A stretch of 64,000 nt of DNA, taken from the NCBI GenBank assembly GCA_025093555.1, contig JAIWNF010000094.1, positions 47,352 to 111,351 on the forward strand, given 5' to 3'. The position numbers and the translations under genes are program-made. The notes under the pieces are model-generated. The model made no database searches. It was not told the DNA's origin and saw nothing but the letters and a program-made list of their open reading frames with translations. Position 1 is the stretch's first letter; each line of letters begins with the position of its first letter. This stretch comes from Circinella umbellata. Its lineage: Eukaryota > Mucoromycota > Mucoromycetes > Mucorales > Lichtheimiaceae. This document shows, in pieces, positions 12,512 through 24,218 of this stretch.

Positions 12512-13128
12512 TTATTTATGGAATGCATCCATCACACGGTCTGTAGCTGCTTCATTTGGATTATATTCTTTTGGCATATTAAGACCTACTCGTTTTGCAG
12601 ACATTTCAATTCTCTTCTTTTGTTCTAAAACAATAGCTGAATATTGATCTCGAAGTTCCTATATATCATATATCATAGTATTATTATTATTATTATTTAT
12701 TATTTATCGTTGTTATTGTAAATTATTTAGATCCTTTATCCCTCCTCCTCCTCCTCCTCCTCCTCCTCCTCCTCCTCCTCCTCTCTAGTAGAATTTTAAA
12801 ATACCTTATGTTGTCGTGAACTTCTTAAATAAGTCAATACATTTTCAGCATTAGTATTTAATGCTTCCATTTTTTTTGGATCAGTCACATTTTTATTTTC
12901 ACGATACATTGTCTTTAATTGCTTTTCAAATATATCGTTGGTTTTTGTGAACTAAAAAAAAAGTTTACCCTTTTAAAGTCAATTAAAAAAATACGTCTTC
13001 ATTTACAAAGAGAGTATTCTTTTTTCTTTGAAAAAAAAAGTTATATATATTCTTATATATTGATTTACCTGTCGATGGACTTCACGTAATAAATGTCGAT
13101 AGGTTGCAATTCTTGATAATACTGCCAT
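12512..13128 (-). CDS. Mitochondrial ATP synthase assembly factor FMC1-like (LYR family)
   Basis: Fmc1 is a small matrix protein that assists Atp12 in assembling the F1 part of ATP synthase. Three exons (13128-13069, 12951-12805, 12658-12512) give 117 residues. The N-terminus MAVLSRIATYRHLLREVHRQ carries an LYR-like segment (YRHLLRE). The C-terminal half has VLTYLRSSRQHKELRDQY followed by VGLNMP, matching the family pattern of a YL.LRS.R.H.L...Y helix and a VGL.(L/M)P box. Both introns have canonical ends. Intron 2 (12659-12804) contains a long CCT/AGG triplet run at about 12742-12783 and an ATT run. Other LYR-type assembly factors are the alternative, but the VGL.MP box favours FMC1. Confidence 0.72.
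12742..12783. repeat. (CCT)n microsatellite inside FMC1 intron 2
   Basis: About fourteen CCT triplets in a row (GGA on the gene strand). They lie wholly inside an intron and so do not change the protein. Confidence 0.85.
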
Positions 13129-14285
13129 TATTATTATTATTTTTGTTGTAATGGAATAAAAAAAGTTGACAACTTTTATTTAAGAAATTATTTATGAAAT
13201 GAAAACTTTAGACCTCAGCTGGGTGGGGGAGGGGGGAATTGAAGACACCCCTTCAACTCTTTGACAGGCACGAAAGACATCTTCCCCTTCCTAACCTGTT
13301 ACTTAAGTTATGTAATGGTCTTTTAAAAGGATGTTGTTTGAACAGAATAGAACGCAGTAAAAAATGGCCATGAGATTAAATATAACTATTACAATATAAG
13401 AGGTTATATATAATTATCTAATTAATAAATTTACAAGCCTATATTTTCCCCTACGTATGATTTGGCACTTGTTTTTTTCTTCAGATAGTATCACTTGAAA
13501 ACACTCAATAACTTTGTGTGTAATATATCTACACTTGCAAACTCTTCAAAAGTTTTTTTTTTCTTTGTCAGTGCTTATGTTTTTGATCGTACTAAGAGCA
13601 GGGCGTCTTTATCATACAAGACGACCAGTTGTATAATCTATAAACCCTGTCTTACGGCATTAAATATGAACGATGTTTCATGAGAGTCATTTTAATAAAG
13701 ACAAAATACCATTTTGTGATCTTCATAATAATTTTTCTTTCATTTTAAATGGTATGTGAAGAGAGTAACCCGATCTAGCAATAGTTCACTCAATGAAAAA
13801 AAAAGATCACCAATGATCCATTTATATCGACAACAAGAATTTAAATGAGTCACATTACTGGATATATGTTGAAAGAGTGAATGATATATTAACTTTTTAA
13901 GTAAATAAAAAAATTGTTTTATAGTCATTTTATGTTTGTATTCATTAGGATTTTGCAAGGGTGTTTATAATTTTTGTGTACTTTTTCCGGTGGCGACCAA
14001 ATTCCTGTATGTCGATATGTTAGCACGTTCAAGTTTTGAACCGTTAGAGTATGGTTTTGCTTTTGGCTTTACGTAATTTTTAAACAGTAAGCTTACTTAT
14101 CTTCATATTACATACTAGAGATAATCCCATTATGAAAAAACAAATTCATATAAATAGACCAACTCGTACGGTACATCTTTATCTTATTCTCGAGGATAAA
14201 TATACTTTGTTCTAATAGACTCATTATTTTTTTTATTTATCATATTTATTGTTGAATTAAATTATTAAGACAAGTCACTTTATGG
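13129..14285. other. Intergenic, no gene seen
   Basis: Short frames at 13495-13683 and 13740-13958 have no recognisable motif or coding bias. Nothing else is supportable here. Confidence 0.5.
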
Positions 14286-14399
14286 TTAGCGGCTGAAAAG
14301 GACCATTTTGGTGGGCTGGTAACGAAACGGGACATAGAAAGCAGACCAAGAAAAGGAAGGTGGTTGTATCAATTGAAACAAGATGTTACAGGTAACAAG

Positions 14400-14498
14400 G
14401 CGGTTTGGCGGCTTGCCCCCAACGAGCCGCCGAACCGCAGCTTCGGAGGGGTTGAGTTCCTTCGCTTGGCTTCGTGTCAACCCCCCCCCGAAGCTGCG
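14400..14498. repeat. GC-rich double hairpin
   Basis: Two abutting imperfect palindromes in a GC-rich island. The first pairs 14400-14413 (GCGGTTTGGCGGCT) with 14425-14438 with one mismatch. The second pairs 14436-14455 with 14477-14498, CGCAGCTTCGG against CGAAGCTGCG, extended by a G-run/C-run pair. Copies of TTACAGGTAA-like sequence sit on both sides (near 14386-14395 and 14519-14527). It resembles the fold-back core of a small non-autonomous element, but no terminal repeats or target duplication are proven. The frames across it are by-products of the island. Confidence 0.65.
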
Positions 14499-14579
14499 AA
14501 GGTGAAGAAGTCTCGTATTACAGGTAATAGTTACATCCTGTTAGTTGGTTTCGATATTGTGATCAATACTAACTAATAT

Positions 14580-16176
14580 ATACACTTTTATAGGTCCAAT
14601 TTTAGAAGATAGAAATATGTTTCGCAACTATTGTACAAAACAACCCAATTCATGGATCAATGTTGCCTATATCCGTACATCAGCCAACACCATGTTCTCA
14701 AGTTAGTCGATGTCGACGACTTTTACAAACAATGTAGACAAAGGTTGATATGGTGCATTTCACCTGTAATCGCCAATAATTTTCATTAATTTCTAGAGGC
14801 TTCAGCTTCACACTAAATAAATATTTTGTAAATCTACACTTTAATTATCATTTTTAAGCATATCTTAAACAATTATTAAGGTTTAGAAAGTTGTAAAAAA
14901 AGTTGAAGTTTGTCAAAGTTGGTCGGTCAAACCCAAATTTCGACCCTTTTGGCTGGGCAGGACATAAAATTGAAAGGTAAAGGACTACATATCGTAGTTT
15001 TCGAGTATAGGTGAAGCAAACCACGTGATACCGGTAGTAGGTGAAAATCTTAGAATGAGCTCTAACACAGTATCACAATATTGGAATCTAAGACCATAAT
15101 CTAAAGGTAAGAAACTATAGAAACGAATTTTTAGTCAATTAAAAAATATATATATATTTGATAAATTTGCTGCTTATATATTAATGATCAAACAAATAAA
15201 CTGTACTATATTCCCTCATATGTTGGAAATTTATTACAGCATTGCACTGTAGTTACGTATTTTTCCCATTAATTGAAAAAGAATAAAAAAATGAAGAATT
15301 CTAAGAGCTAAGCATACTATTATCAATTGCAGAATTGATTTTGTAAATAATCAAATATTAAACGCAATGTAATACTAGATAGAAAAGCTTTTTGACTTTG
15401 GTTTTATTCAAAGCACCACCAGCAAAGAAAAAATATCTATAATAGGGCCGAGGAGTTAGTTCTAAGCTATAATATAAGACTGTTGAGCAATCTAAATGTA
15501 TCTATCTGCTTGAGTTTATTGATATATACTAGTGTTTCATCAGAACATTATCATATGAGAAGCCTACAAAAGAAGAAGTAGAACTTATTAAAAGTATTAG
15601 AATAAGACACCTACTTAACTTTATTATGCTATAAAAGTGATTCTAAGTTATGTGCCGGTAATAATCGTAACACAAATTACTAAATAAAGAACCTGTTTTT
15701 AATTTGAAAAATTGAATTATTGGGACACAGAAATTTATCTTCAAGTGATTAAATTGCGCCACATTTGCTTTCTTAAATTTTCTGCATGTTTCCTAAATAT
15801 GTGAATATCTATTTTACTATATGTTGATTGTAGTTTCTAATATCAAGAAAATAAATTATACCATACACTGTATTAAATGTCATTTGGTATATATTTGGAT
15901 CCTATATCCACATATACCATATAGAGTTGTATCATGTTTGTTATTGGAAATGAATGTATCTTTATTATTCTAGTCGTATATTATGTGTATAAAATCCAAG
16001 CCCCTTCTTGCCACTAAACCAGAAATCTGCGTAGCAGCATCACATGAATACCACTAAATAAAACGTTATCTATTAAATGTTTGAAGAACATTCATCTAAT
16101 TTCTTTTTTACATACCTTTTCTTTTTTTTGAACTCTATATTGTTCTTGTTGACAACTATTATTAACCATTATCAAC
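14580..16176. other. Intergenic, no gene seen
   Basis: Ordinary AT-rich sequence with a few short stretches of higher complexity (14930-15060). I see no frame with coding character. The last 150 bases are the presumed promoter of the TPR/F-box gene. Confidence 0.5.
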
Positions 16177-18348
16177 ATGGGAAAAAAATCAACTGACAAT
16201 GATCCATCAATTCTTCCTCCAATGCAACTTACACCACTAGCAAGATCGTTTCTCAAGGTCGCAGAAAGCATCGACAGTGCCATTAATAATCGTGATTATG
16301 ATAGTACAATAAACCATACAACGTGTACCATTGATCAACAGAATACACAGCAATTATTAATGGTTCTTATCGACACGCGTGCGTATTCTTATGCCATGCA
16401 AGGTCAAATGGATTTGGCTATTGCTGATGCTCATAAAATGATGAGTCTTCCGTCAATGTTACCCAATGGATATCTTCGTAAAGCCGACATTTTGAAAATG
16501 AACGGAGAAATACAAGAAGCAATTGAAGTATATAGTGATGGTTTACGAAAAACACCACCAGAAGAAAAAAATAAGATCTTTATCCAACAACTCAAAAACG
16601 GACTCAAGGAAGCAAGAATACAAAATAAAGAACCAGTCGATTTTATTAGCAAGTTGCCTGTTGAAATTGTAAATAATAACATTATGCCTCATTTAGAACA
16701 GAGTACAAAAAAAGTATGTTCGCAAGTATCAAGAATATGGCACAAGAAGATATTAAATCATCAAAATAGATGGAACAATCTTTTTGTTGATGATAATAAT
16801 CAAGAAACCCTTCGAGTATTTAGCACGATTCCATCTACAAAGTATAATATTAAGCAATTAACAATTGATACGAAATCTAATACTATACCCATAACATGTT
16901 TTCGTTATATGAGAAACGGATATCTGAACGAGCTAGCATCGTTCAAAATGAAAGGTATAGTACGTGGAGCATAATGAAAGTAAAGAAATAAAAAAGAGAG
17001 CATTTACTCATACTTATGTTTTATATATCTGTTATCAGCAACAAACATCGATATTAAAGAAAACCCACTGAATATGACAACAGTGCCTGTAGCATTTTGG
17101 CAGACAAGACAGACATTAACGACTCTTGATCTTGATTTTGGATCCAATACAAATTTAATCAAATTGGCTGATCTCATCATGACATGTACAAATCTCACGA
17201 AATCATCATTCACTACAACTCAGCCATTGGCCGAAATAATCGGCAATTTCTCAACAGTGGAACGGCATGAAGCTTTAATTGATTTACAAATGAAGGCAAA
17301 GCTTATTACTGGAAAAGATATTGAACCAATGTTGAAACAATGTCAACAGATTCGACGACTTGTAATGGACACTTGTGAGGAAACAGTTTTTGATGTTATT
17401 ACAAGACAAGCGGATAACTTAGAATTATTGGGTTATAATCTTAATGCAGCTAATGATCCTGTTGAAGAGTTACAAACGGAGAGGAACAACAAAAGTAAAA
17501 AAGGCTTACAGAAATTATACACAAATAATGGTGGTAACAATATATCAGCTAAAAAGATTCTACCTCTAATTTACAAAAACAAGGCAACATTAGTCACCCT
17601 TTATGCAATGATTGCCTCGATAACAGAAACCGAACTCTGGGACCTATACTCGACGTATCCAGATTTTACGTTAGATAAAATAGAAGCGCTGACATTTTGG
17701 TGCCATCCTGGAATCCAACAGTTTATGCTACGAGCCATACGCAACACCACTACTTTGAAAATAATGCGTATTGCATATCTCGCAGATAGTGAAGAACTGG
17801 TACCAACACTCAAAAATTTACCCATTCTTTCAACAATCGCATTATCCCAAATCAATAGTATTAAAAGTACACCGAGTCTATGTCGCCTCTTCGAGCATTA
17901 CAGATTATTTTCGGTACCAAACAATTTTCAACAACCATCATTAGCATTTGTTGATCTTTACAAAAGTGACGCAATAACTGATGATTTGCTTTCGACGTTA
18001 ACCACTATCAAAACATTGAACGAGATAAGCTTGTGTGATTTAAAGAACGTCTCGACCGAAGGATTTAACAGCATGATAAGTAAACTCAGTGACCGGTTGA
18101 CATGTTTGACTGTCAAAGAAATGGATTTAATAACGGATAATATAATACTTACTCTTGGTGGTCTAAAAAAGCTGGGGTATCTTCAATTGAGAGATCTAAA
18201 AAAGGTGACTGATTTAGGCATATATGTATTGCTGGGTAAGGTAGACTCTTCAACATTAACAAAACTGGTAATCAATAATTGTCCAAAGATTACCGCGAGT
18301 TGCATAGCAACTGCAAGAAAAAAAATTAAAAACGTTGAGTACATTTAG
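16177..18348 (+). CDS. TPR / F-box / LRR protein (Pof3/Dia2-type architecture)
   Basis: Likely substrate receptor of an SCF ubiquitin ligase. Two exons (16177-16954 and 17039-18348) joined by an 84-base GT-AG intron give 695 residues. Residues about 20-140 form TPR-like helices (for example YAMQGQMDLAIADAHKMMSL). An F-box lies near 153-200 (FISKLPVEIVNNNIMPHLEQ, then VCSQVSRIWHKKIL). From about 220 to the end there are irregular leucine-rich repeats, including LTCLTVKEMDLITDNIILTL and LGGLKKLGYLQLRDLKKVTD. The order TPR, F-box, LRR is that of fission yeast Pof3 and budding yeast Dia2, which act in genome stability. Mucoromycota carry many such F-box/LRR paralogues, so orthology is not claimed. 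Confidence 0.85.
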
Positions 18349-19632
18349 TTTTAAAGTTTTCAATCCCTTTGTAAATATATTTTATGACAAATAAACTTAC
18401 ACGTCTCTATAAAAAATGGGACGTTTTGTTTTTCTAATCTTTACATGTTAGTGTTAGTTGACGAGTGATATCTATTGACTATGTACAAAACTTAGTATAT
18501 TATTATATATTATATTTCAATATATTGTATAGTATTGAATAATCGTGGTAATTTTTTTGTAAGGCCTTTATTTTTTTTTGAGAAACTATTTCATATTTTC
18601 AAAGCACGGTGTTACCACGAACTTAATAAAGATATTCAAAATAGCGAAATATTAAGCAGCTTAAACGGGAACATACTTAAATATTGATTTTTTATAACGG
18701 CTTGCACTTACGTAACAAAATGTTTATTACGTATTCTGAATTCGCTACTATCAATCTGTATAAAGTATATATCTTAGGTGTACTTATCAAGATTTATGCT
18801 AAATACTGTATTTATTATTTACGTAATGCCGAATGATTAATTCATTATCGTAAAAATGCAATGCGTATACGTATTCGTATGATAATATTGGTGCATGTAG
18901 ATCAGACGTGCATCCTACATATGTAAATTTCCTCTCTCTCATGATGACCCTTTTTTAACATCTTTCCTATTATCACGAAACAAAAACAGCTGTATGTAAT
19001 ACAGCTAGAACGTTAGTGGTAATGAAGATATTTTACGCTCATATTAATTTAAGCAAAGTAGTAATATCAAAGAATAAAATAATACGTATCCTGCTCCGAT
19101 TTTCAAGAAGCAGGTTGCTATAGAACAATTTCTGAATATGTAAAAGCTCAGTTATCATCTGAGTATTGTAGCTGTAAACTGCCAACAAGATTTATATTAC
19201 TGGTGGCAATTTGATTTCTCACGGTTTGACCCTCCTCCCTAAAAAAAGACATTTTCGACAACAATGCCAAAACCAAGAAAAAGATAAAAGACAGCGAATT
19301 TGATAAAAGTAACCAAAAGTTACGACCGTCAACAACATCAGTATCTGATACTGTAGTTCAAGAATGTGATGACATGTCAACTCAATTTTTTCATTTTATT
19401 ATTAGCGTACGTGAATATATTGCTACACCTCTTTTCTTTTATTTTATAATTTCCCTTTTCTCTTATTTGATACTTTTTTTCATAAACATCTCTTATATTT
19501 ATTCTTCTTTTTATTATTATCATATTCATATTGTTACCATTATTATTATTATTATTATTAACGCAAATAAATACCAGACATTTACGAGCAGTAATAACAA
19601 AGTTTACCTCTAACCAATAAGAATTATTTTGA
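18349..19632. other. Intergenic with a short decayed coding start
   Basis: Mostly AT-rich and non-coding. A perfect 8-base hairpin (AGCTGTAT GTA ATACAGCT) lies at 18988-19006. At 19263 a short ATG frame (MPKPRKR) stops after seven codons, while the +1 frame continues as a polar, lysine-rich peptide into 19400. This looks like a frameshifted remnant of a gene start, but no family is recognised. Confidence 0.4.
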
Positions 19633-21021
19633 GAATGACTACAGGCGCGCCAAAAATTTACAATCAGACGAGGGGCGCGCCAATTTTGAACAGGCATCTT
19701 AGTAACATAGTGCGCCCTTCGTCTGTACCCTTCATCTACCCTTTTTCTTCACTTATTCAAAATATTCACAATCTCAACAATACTTATTAACAATATACTT
19801 AACGTATTGTGCCAATTGAACATAGAGTTTCTTTCTATTTCTACGCCATAAAATATACTCAAAATTCACTGAAGCAAAAAGCTATAAAAGAATGCAATAC
19901 GTATACTTCTGTAACTATACAAAGAAGCCAATAGCAAAGGAGCGAAGCAGTATGACATAGATAAAAAACGGCACTAATTGTAGGCATATAATTATAATAC
20001 GTACTATATAATGCTTGTGCTATAAATAAACGAAATTACAATAAAAGGACATATGAATTATAATGTAGAATGGGTGGGCTAAATAGGAGCAGCTCAAAAA
20101 AGATCACGTATCAACATTTATTACGTAGGATACAGGAATAATCTGTATAATATAAATTACCAAGTAAGAGAGTACCATATAAATAGGGAAGAAGAAAGAA
20201 ATTGAGTCATACATAGTATAACGAAAAAAAAAAGATGACATAAATATAATAATACAAAACGATAAAAAAAAATCAAATCAATCATATTAAATTATAAATA
20301 ACAATAGCTTCTAGAAATCTCTCTTAAAGGCATAATTTTCGTCTTGTGGCTGATCGTAAACTCCAGAGTCAAGATTTTGATTCTTAAACAAGAATTCTAT
20401 TGTATCCTCATATGGAATATTGGTGTAGTCTTGTTGAATGAGTCAAGAACAAGAACACTTTGTATGAAAGATAACGGCATAGTCTTCAAATGTTATTGTT
20501 TTTGTAATGAACCTATGTTGGAGAATCCTGCTGATCCATGGATCCCATAATAGCAAGCTTATATTGATATGTAAAACACCTATTATTAGTATTTGTACAA
20601 TATTTCCATTGCATAAATATTTCAATATGTTATTACTAAAGGCTTTGAAAGTAAAAATAAAAATTGAATATGATCTTTTACTTTATAGAAATTAATTCTT
20701 AATTTGATTTGACCCATTGGATATAATAGATTAAAAAGAAATTATAAATATATATATTAATAGTTTTCCAAATGGCTTGATATGTTTATTATCAACTAAA
20801 GAATGATAATGATTCAACCGGACTGTCGTATTTTTATTCGTGATTCTTTTATTTAAAGTAGAGAAAAATTCAGTTTAAATAAGATATGTTTCATATAGCA
20901 AACTTGAACAAGAGCAAGCAAAGTAAAACAGACGAAGGGCGCGCCATGTTACTAAAGTGCCGGCTCAGAATTGGCGCGCCCCTCGTCTGACTATAAATTT
21001 TTGGCGCGCCCGTGGTCATTC
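19633..21021. mobile_element. Putative non-autonomous DNA element with ~94-base inverted ends
   Basis: The sequence at 19633-19726 is repeated in inverted orientation at 20928-21021 with about 85-90% identity by eye. Both arms carry the palindromic octamer GGCGCGCC: twice on the left (19644-19651, 19674-19681, plus a decayed third as GTGCGCCC) and three times on the right (20938-20945, 20973-20980, 21003-21010). The outer ends read AATGACTAC and, on the other strand, AATGACCAC. The 1.2 kb between the arms has no supportable frame and no transposase motif. Long inverted ends with subterminal repeats suggest a transposase-dependent MITE-like element. I could not find a clear target-site duplication, so the exact ends are uncertain. 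Confidence 0.65.
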
Positions 21022-22210
21022 CCAAGTTAAAAGGAATGCAATTAATATAAGAACGAAACCTCCTAAAATATGATTATTTAGACAAATTCTTTACAAGAAA
21101 GCATCCATACGTTTTTGAACGTTACTAGTGATATAAAAAATTAAATATATAATAAACCATATCCTTCAGGAATAAATGCTATATAGATAATTGAAGTCGT
21201 TAAAACTTCTAAATCCCACTATAGAGCTGTAAAATTTCATGTAATATCCCAATAAAAGTCAGTATAACGCCGGTGTTTTGCAAAGATGAGATTGATACAT
21301 TACTTATAAGAGTTTCGATTCTAAAATGTATACACCATACGTACGTTTTATCTCTGATTTTCAAACAAATGAAATTATACAGTACAGTATGTAGTCACTG
21401 AATTATTTACACAAACGTGGTGTGGTGATATATAATTATGAGGATATCCTGATAGCTTTTTATTATATACTGTGAGGTTTTGTTGAATATGAGACTAACG
21501 TCAGAATGACGTGAACAATTTTACTGATGAATGGACGATCAATTATTGTCGTACCCGTTAATTACGCTTTGTTTCCATATTATATATAAATTCCAAATAT
21601 TTCAAAGTTCTCTAGAACTTTCATTTATCACATAGTCCCAATGGTACATATGTAGTAAATCTCATAGCTTAAAAGCTACCAATTTATTTTACAGTGTTTC
21701 ACCGGTTGGAAGTCACAAGCCTAAACCATTAAGAATATAATCCATGAAATTTTTTATTTTGAAAGATTATCTTTTACAAAACAGAACGGTTTATTTGGTT
21801 TTAACAACTTTTGATGGACTTTGTGGTTATGATATATAACTGGATTTATTCATGTCGACATTGTGATCCATGAGAGGAATAGCTGTTGTTATTCCATCCA
21901 AAAATATTCATCGCATACTTGACAACCGTTAGAAAAGATACATTAAATGTAAAACGCTATATAATTTCAATGAGTACATTGTGTTTTTAGAAAAAAAAAA
22001 GCATAAATAGATGAAATGTATACGTTTTTAAAATAGCAAAAAAAACATAATAATAACAAAATAAAACGTAGCTTTTTTATGATTTTGACAGCTATCGTAG
22101 CAATATCATTTCTTTATCCAGTCAGTAGCCCCATGTTTGTTGACACTAACTTGTTAAAAGTTCTTTGTTCGATTGAAAAAAACAGTATAGAATATGGGTG
22201 AAGACACTGA
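21022..22210. other. Intergenic, no gene seen
   Basis: AT-rich sequence without coding frames or recognisable repeats. Confidence 0.5.
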
Positions 22211-22584
22211 CAGCAGGTATACAGCCATGTCCATAATGAGTAAGCAGTGCTAACTCGGAGGTGGCCTTTGTCACAGCATAGGATAGCTATCAAAGTATAC
22301 AATACTGCTCACGACTGTGTATGGCAATACCTTACAAAGTCCTTCGGCATGCGGGACACGTTTGTCACCATTTTAGATCGAGTCGTGTCCTTCACCAGCA
22401 TCTCACAGCAGGTATACAGCCATGTCCATAATGAGTAAGCAGTGCTAACCCGGAGGTGGCCTTTGTCACAGCATAGGATAGCTATCAAAGTATACAATAC
22501 TGCTCACGACTGTGTATGGCAATACCTTACAAAGTCCTTCGGCATGCGGGACACGTTTGTCACCATTTTAGATCTAGTCGTGTT
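22211..22584. repeat. 195-base direct tandem duplication
   Basis: The sequence starting CAGCAGGTATACAGCCATGT at 22211 begins again at 22406, a period of 195 bases. The second copy is truncated near 22584. The copies differ at only a few positions, for example CTCGG/CCCGG near 22255/22450 and GATCGAGT/GATCTAGT. The unit has higher GC than its surroundings. On the minus strand each copy encodes the same short peptide (LIAILCCDKGHLRVSTAYSL). Near identity points to a recent duplication. The origin of the unit is unknown. Confidence 0.9.
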
Positions 22585-22669
22585 GAGGCGATGCATCATA
22601 TTCAACTATTTTTAACAAACTATAAAAAAATGAATATATTAAAATGAGTCAATAAAATAAATTAGCACA

Positions 22670-22671
22670 CA

Positions 22672-22730
<59 letters not shown>

Positions 22731-22732
22731 TA
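22670..22732. repeat. (CA)n(TA)n compound microsatellite
   Basis: A run of CA dinucleotides passes directly into a run of TA dinucleotides. Confidence 0.95.
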
Positions 22733-24210
22733 CAAAGTTTCCTGGCAACAGATTAATACCTTTTTATTTTTCGTCTTATCAACTGGTCTTATTTTTATTT
22801 GTGAAAGAATTTGTTGTGACGTATTTCGTTTCACCCTATTTCTGGTAGGCTGCCTCCAAGCAATTAAAAAGGCGGGGATAAGAATAATCTCCGAAAAAGA
22901 ATGTATTCTATCCAGTTAAAGCAGCTTGGAGGTCTAGTAATTAATCTCTCTCTACTCAGGAAATGGTTTTCCTCTTGCTGATAGCACGAAGAAGAAGTAA
23001 ATCTACAAGGGTAAAATCCAACTAAGGATCTAGTAGTACCTTTAGAGATTATCTTTGGATCAAGTTTTAATTCAAATGTAGTATGTATTTAGATATTATT
23101 TTAAGCTATCTTTCATGATTACAGTATTAGTTCAGGCCTCATACACGCAGTATAAAATGTAGGCAATGTCACTGATCATTTTGGTAGCTCAAAGAATAAT
23201 ACAGGTTTTGCTCATGGCTTGTAGCGATAACTTTTACAATGAATACTCATGACTGCTATTTTTTAATTATCATTTTTAGGAAGAAGAAAAAAAAAGATTT
23301 TTAGAAAAAATGCAAGTGAACTCTTTTATCTGTTGTTGATATATTTTACAACTTTTACTCACAGTAAAGGGTCCAAGGCTAGAAGAATTACATTGACAAC
23401 AGTGTTTGAATTTGTATAATATAGATCTTGCTACTACCACTAATGCTCCATGAAGTACAGCTACTACGTACTCAGAAACACTTACACATTTTTTCTTCCA
23501 TATAACTGTACGAATCAACTAAAGCTGTCGAAACATTATTCATGGTATAGGGACATGTGCCAAAAAAATGTTTTTGTTACGTTGATTCACCTTGGTGTTC
23601 TGATATTACTATTGAGTCTTGTAACTATAAAATTGAAAGCCGTAAATCTAAATATTGTACGTAAATCATTGATCGTTAACATCATCGGGCAGGCACCATG
23701 TTTCGAACAAGCATTATCAATGTTTATCGCATATATTCTTGATCGTTTCTGATTAGATCTATGTCTTTATTATAAGTTACTTTATTATTATCATACTACT
23801 AAAACAAAAATAAAAGCATCATTTATGCAAAGCTACACTTGCCCAGAATTCCTACATAAACATCCAATTTTAAAAGTCAGTGGTGAATATATAAAATCCA
23901 TTTCTATCTTTTTCCATCGTTTTCCATCGTTTTTTCTTTTCTTTCTCACCCTTTTTTCTTTCTTTATTAAATTACTATGTTAATAAAAGATAACTTCTCA
24001 ACGTTAAAAAGAAAAGGAAACTAAATTAACGCGATTTATAATATACTTAAAGATGATACCTTTGGTTGTACATTAAAAATAATAGTAATATTGAAGCAAT
24101 TCAAAAAAAAAACACGTTAGTTCAAAAGACTTTTTTTTTTTTTGCTGCTTGGGAAATGGGCGTTTGAATACTTTGAGGGAAAACAACCTAATAATTTGCT
24201 TGTTTATTAT
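22733..24210. other. Intergenic, no gene seen
   Basis: Short frames at 23276-23518 and 23450-23752 overlap on opposite strands and lack motifs. A pyrimidine-rich segment near 23900-23960 is low-complexity. Confidence 0.5.
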
Positions 24211-24218
24211 AATACAGA

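Noticed and set aside
19374..19613. 79-codon plus-strand frame
   Set aside because: Derived from T-rich and ATT-repeat sequence; only the polar stretch before it hints at a decayed gene start.
20344..20695. Overlapping frames inside the GGCGCGCC inverted-repeat element as a transposase candidate
   Set aside because: All are under 70 codons, lie on both strands and lack DDE-type motifs.
22670..22732. Dinucleotide run considered as a possible CRISPR-like or telomeric array
   Set aside because: A simple CA/TA microsatellite; no spacers and no TTAGGG-type units anywhere in the window.
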